Assembly: GCA_025602915.1 (NCBI GenBank)
Contig: JAHLJZ010000146.1
Coordinates: 1 to 28,168, forward strand
Length of the DNA: 28,168 nucleotides
Reading direction: 5' to 3'
DNA from: Paraphysoderma sedebokerense
Taxonomy: Eukaryota; Blastocladiomycota; Physodermatomycetes; Physodermatales; Physodermataceae
Positions 25,174 through 28,168 of the stretch are shown here, in pieces. Each line of letters starts with the position of its first letter. Position 1 is the stretch's first letter. Both the position numbers and the translations under genes were made by a program. The notes below the pieces were generated by a model. It was not told the origin of the DNA. It saw only the letters and a list, made by a program, of their open reading frames with translations, and did not search any database.

Positions 25174-26429
25174 ATGACAGCGCTAAGAGATCTCCTCGTT
25201 GCCTGCGTATTTTTCTTGTTGGTGAGTGTTACTGCCACTGTTATCCCAGTCCAGGACCGTCTTCCAAGTGCTCAAGTAACGGCGGGTCGAAGCAGTGCTG
25301 CTAAACCCCTGGTGACAAGCCCCCACAATGTTCCCCGGACCAAGACGTCAAGACAACTTCCATATGCTTTCAAAGATGTGAGGGGAGTAAGTAGCATTCA
25401 AGATAGGAATGGGCATTTGGTCTGTGCAGTAGATCCTGAAAGGACACTCGGTCCTGGTGAGGAAAAGAAACCGTTACTCCAAATGTGTCCATTCGATTCC
25501 AATAATTTGGAAGAGCAAGGATTGATGTTTATTGGCTGGCATGGTAAGTGATCAACTATTATCGGAATCATTTCAACAGGTATCTCAATGAACAACACAA
25601 ACTAGGTAATATTCGCAAAAATATTGATACGATTGGAGAGGGTATTACTTCCCTTCCTCGCTTAGACCGATCGTCGTTCCGTGATGGTTTCCCTTGCTAC
25701 GACAGCTTGATGGTAGAATATGTTTAGATTGATGTGGACCGACTTAAAATTAAGAATAACTGATACGTCTCACAGGTCGCAAGGCTAACGACCCAAATGC
25801 AACGCTTGATATGCCTGCTAGGCGATGATGAGGATTCATGCGCCCCCGCTATGTGCGGTAGTAAGTGATTTTTGCAAATGACATAGCCCGATTGATAACA
25901 TCTATTCTCACACTAAAAATATCTCACTAGTTTTTGCCAACAAAAATTGGTGGCTTGACGAGGTTGGTAAAGCTGTCTTCTCCCCCGAAATCCTCAAAAA
26001 ATATGGTTCCCCGCGAGGAGTTTTAAAATTCTACGATGAATTTATTAACGATGGCGGCCAAAAATTTCAAGATAAAGCAATCGCTGCTTTTAGGTACTCT
26101 TTCAAAGTTATTAAGTGCTGCAAGATATCAATAAGCTGAATCTTCGACAACGTCATTCTAGGTATGTCAACTTGTCAGAAAAATCAATGTCACTTACGAT
26201 TCCTGAAGAGTATACTTCTGGCCTGATTGCCGTATGTGCTCCTGACAAAAAAGCTGAGGAATTATTTGAACTTGACTCGGGGGAAATTCTTCGACCTGAG
26301 AGTTTAGCGAAACGCAAATTTAACGATACCGTTCGAGAATTTTTTGGGAAAGACTACGAAAGCATGGAAAGTCTCTCGTATCATTCCGAGGTCGTGGTTG
26401 GAACAAAGTGGAATGCCCTCCAGCTCTAG
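25174..26429 (+). CDS. Predicted secreted protein 1, unknown family
   Basis: Five exons (25174-25543, 25606-25712, 25776-25860, 25931-26093, 26162-26429) with introns of 62-70 bp give 330 aa. A strong signal peptide is visible: MTALRDLLVACVFFLLVSV, with likely cleavage near TAT|VIPV. The next 50 residues are Ser/Pro/Arg-rich; then a compact region carries seven cysteines (HLVCAV, LLQMCPF, GFPCYD, RLICLLGDDEDSCAPAMCG, IAVCAPD). No transmembrane helix, GPI signal or enzyme motif was noticed in the mature part. All four junctions hold the frame and the exons read as ordinary protein, so the gene looks intact. It shares its signal-peptide end and an I...G.L.C segment with the partial gene at 27599, and both have a copy of the same upstream repeat. 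It could be an effector or a lineage-specific surface protein; I cannot say which. Confidence 0.75.
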
Positions 26430-27598
26430 ATTCTAAAAGTTTTTTCGGTAATTTTGTGATTAAAATAATGCGGGAGCTGAGTTAGATACTAAACGAAATA
26501 GTTATTGAAACGTGAATAAAATTGTTGATTATCTGAATTTTCTGCGAATATCTTGAAGAATATTGCTGTCATTCCAATTCTGACATCAGCTACACTAGGC
26601 GGATTCCACGGCTGCACAATACCAACGTACAGGCCCGACAATGAATCATTATATTCTAAGCTGCAACTTTATTTCTCATGCCCCATCGTTAAATTGACTG
26701 GTATTCCGCACAATTCACTGAGTGAGGTCTTAACCTCCATAATACCAAGTGAATGCGATGTAACATAGCGACGGCATTTTCGGTTATCATAAGCCTAAGG
26801 CGGAAATGGCCAATTTCGCTTTGTACTTCTATTCTGCATGTGATCTCAAATAAAAATAAGCACAGCTTCCTGGAGACTGTTTCCAATCCGACGTCTCAAC
26901 CTTTGCAATTGACGCAGCATTGGGAAAGCTAAATATTGTTAACTACGGAAAAATGCCGAATCTGTACATCGTTGAACTCATATACAGGGTGACTCTTCGA
27001 TTCAAGTCTTCAAACCCTGGTTTGGCGACATCATGTCCGCCAAAAGAATAAATTAGAGCTATGAGCAGCCTTCCGGATTTTGTTAGACATCACCGCCCTC
27101 ATCTTGGTGACGAGGGGCAAAAATTCATAACAAATTGATTCAGTTTTCCCGATATTGCTGATGTCGGAATTGTATGCGAGTAAGTGTGATTAATAGCTTA
27201 CATGGCAACGACAAGCTTTTCAAGTCAAGTAATAATAGGGACGCTCTCATATGCCATTGCTGACACGGCAATATTACTGTGGGCCAGAATATATAAAATG
27301 AAATCAACTGAAGTTTGATATCAACAAGTTTCACGTCGGTTAAAACAGTTACCCGCTACTTTATCTGCAGTAACGTGGCCAAGGACCTGCGTTTGTATAG
27401 GCGTGTCAGGGAGTGACGGAAATACCATTATCCGAACTCGAACTCGCATATTTTACCCCGTAATGGTGGAAATTTTTTTAACGACCTACAACGAGACGTT
27501 TCAATACTCAAACATTCCATCTTGGTACCGAAAATAACTGATGGCAACATAAACACTCAGAACGAGCCCCGAACTCAAAATTCCGTCTTTCTGACACA
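26430..27598. other. Intergenic between the two secreted-protein genes
   Basis: No gene supported over 1.17 kb. It includes copy 2 of the duplicated upstream sequence (27108-27352). A 71-codon plus-strand frame at 26553 lacks an ATG and has no recognised motif; it might be a relic exon of the family, but I cannot show that. Confidence 0.45.
27108..27352. repeat. Duplicated upstream sequence, copy 2
   Basis: Diverged direct copy of 24466-24708, same orientation, with an insertion of about 20 bases relative to copy 1 near 27205. It ends 246 bp upstream of the start of secreted protein 2. Confidence 0.7.
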
Positions 27599-28168
27599 AT
27601 GAAATCTTTGGCGACAATGTCGGCTATTACCTTGAGTGTCATTTGCTTTCTTGCGACAGCGACGGCCACCGTCCTACCAATATCAGCTCATGGAAATCAT
27701 CGCCTTGGTATTGGTTCCAACACCAGGCGCATTACAAGCAGTGGTGTTCCTCCGGTCTCTCTCGCAAATCCCCGGCACAGAGCAACTGCGATTCGGGCTG
27801 GACCTTCATCATGGAGTCCTTCTCCCAATCCAAACAGCAACGAACATATTCATATAATTAATTTTTCCTTGACTGATGTCATAAGTACTGAAATCAGCAT
27901 AAGTGTATCAGGCAAAAATCTAACCTGTCAGATTCGTGCCAAAACCCGGGAGTCTCGCTCAGTAACTGAACAATCGACCAGCCTGGACTCCGTGGAGCAG
28001 CCAACGACAAATGATGCCTCAGATCCTCATAGCTCCTCCTCACCCTTAAGTCGGGATCAAACTGAAGTTACAAATGACGCCTCGTCCGTCGAGACAGAGC
28101 CGGACAACAGCATATCAAATACTGACCAATCGCCCGAATCAGTAGAGCAAGATCCAAACCTGGAAAAA
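27599..28168 (+). CDS. Predicted secreted protein 2, partial (runs off the window)
   Basis: From the ATG at 27599 the frame stays open for 190 codons to the last base of the window. It starts with a signal peptide (MKSLATMSAITLSVICFLAT, likely cleaved near TAT|VLPI) and a basic, Pro/Ser-rich stretch. Then comes SISVSGKNLTCQIRAKTR, which matches secreted protein 1 in pattern (SI...G.L.C..). After the single mature Cys the sequence becomes Ser/Thr/Asp/Glu/Gln-rich, with loose repeats of TNDAS and S(L/P).SVEQ(P/D). Such a tail is typical of disordered or O-glycosylated extracellular regions. An undetected intron inside the low-complexity part cannot be excluded. Related to the upstream secreted protein; function unknown. 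Confidence 0.65.
   Translation, partial: MKSLATMSAITLSVICFLATATATVLPISAHGNHRLGIGSNTRRITSSGVPPVSLANPRHRATAIRAGPSSWSPSPNPNSNEHIHIINFSLTDVISTEISISVSGKNLTCQIRAKTRESRSVTEQSTSLDSVEQPTTNDASDPHSSSSPLSRDQTEVTNDASSVETEPDNSISNTDQSPESVEQDPNLEK

Noticed and set aside
26553-26768. 71-codon plus-strand frame after secreted protein 1
   Set aside because: No ATG, no similarity seen to the neighbouring secreted proteins; could be a relic exon but not supportable.

Overview
The window is eukaryotic and almost certainly fungal. Genes are split by short spliceosomal introns (55-190 bp, GT...AG), intergenic DNA is AT-rich, and the recognisable proteins are fungal forms: an exocyst Sec6, a Ubp12-type deubiquitinase, a mitochondrial Grx5, a Pho89-type phosphate transporter and a Ctr copper transporter. 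I cannot fix the phylum. The Cys-rich extracellular head on the Ctr protein recalls, from memory only, early-diverging fungi; the intron-rich genes and secreted-protein families would also suit a plant- or animal-associated basidiomycete.

Positions 1-18,642 form a conserved, gene-dense block. On the minus strand lie the first exon of a KGD4/MRPS36-like gene (cut by the window edge), a Ctr copper transporter and a PiT phosphate transporter. On the plus strand are SEC6 and a FIST-domain protein. GRX5 follows on the minus strand and a nine-exon UBP12 on the plus strand. I rebuilt all introns by hand; every complete gene gives an uninterrupted frame whose junctions join known family motifs.

Positions 18,643-28,168 look like a different compartment, with no protein family I recognise. 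Two paralogous multi-pass membrane proteins (556 and 557 aa) lie in tandem on the minus strand. Between them, 185 bp upstream of the first, sits a very small Copia-type LTR element (239 bp) with identical 68-bp ends. Next come two plus-strand genes for predicted secreted proteins, one complete (330 aa, five exons) and one running off the right edge. They share signal-peptide and Cys features, and each has a copy of the same diverged ~240-bp sequence upstream. This is the most likely place for something undescribed.

The housekeeping genes are functionally unrelated to one another (mitochondrial metabolism and Fe-S biogenesis, Cu and Pi uptake, secretion, ubiquitin). One regulatory link is visible: a GTTCAC/GTGAAC motif is clustered upstream of both nutrient transporters, seven copies in 148 bp in the copper transporter case.
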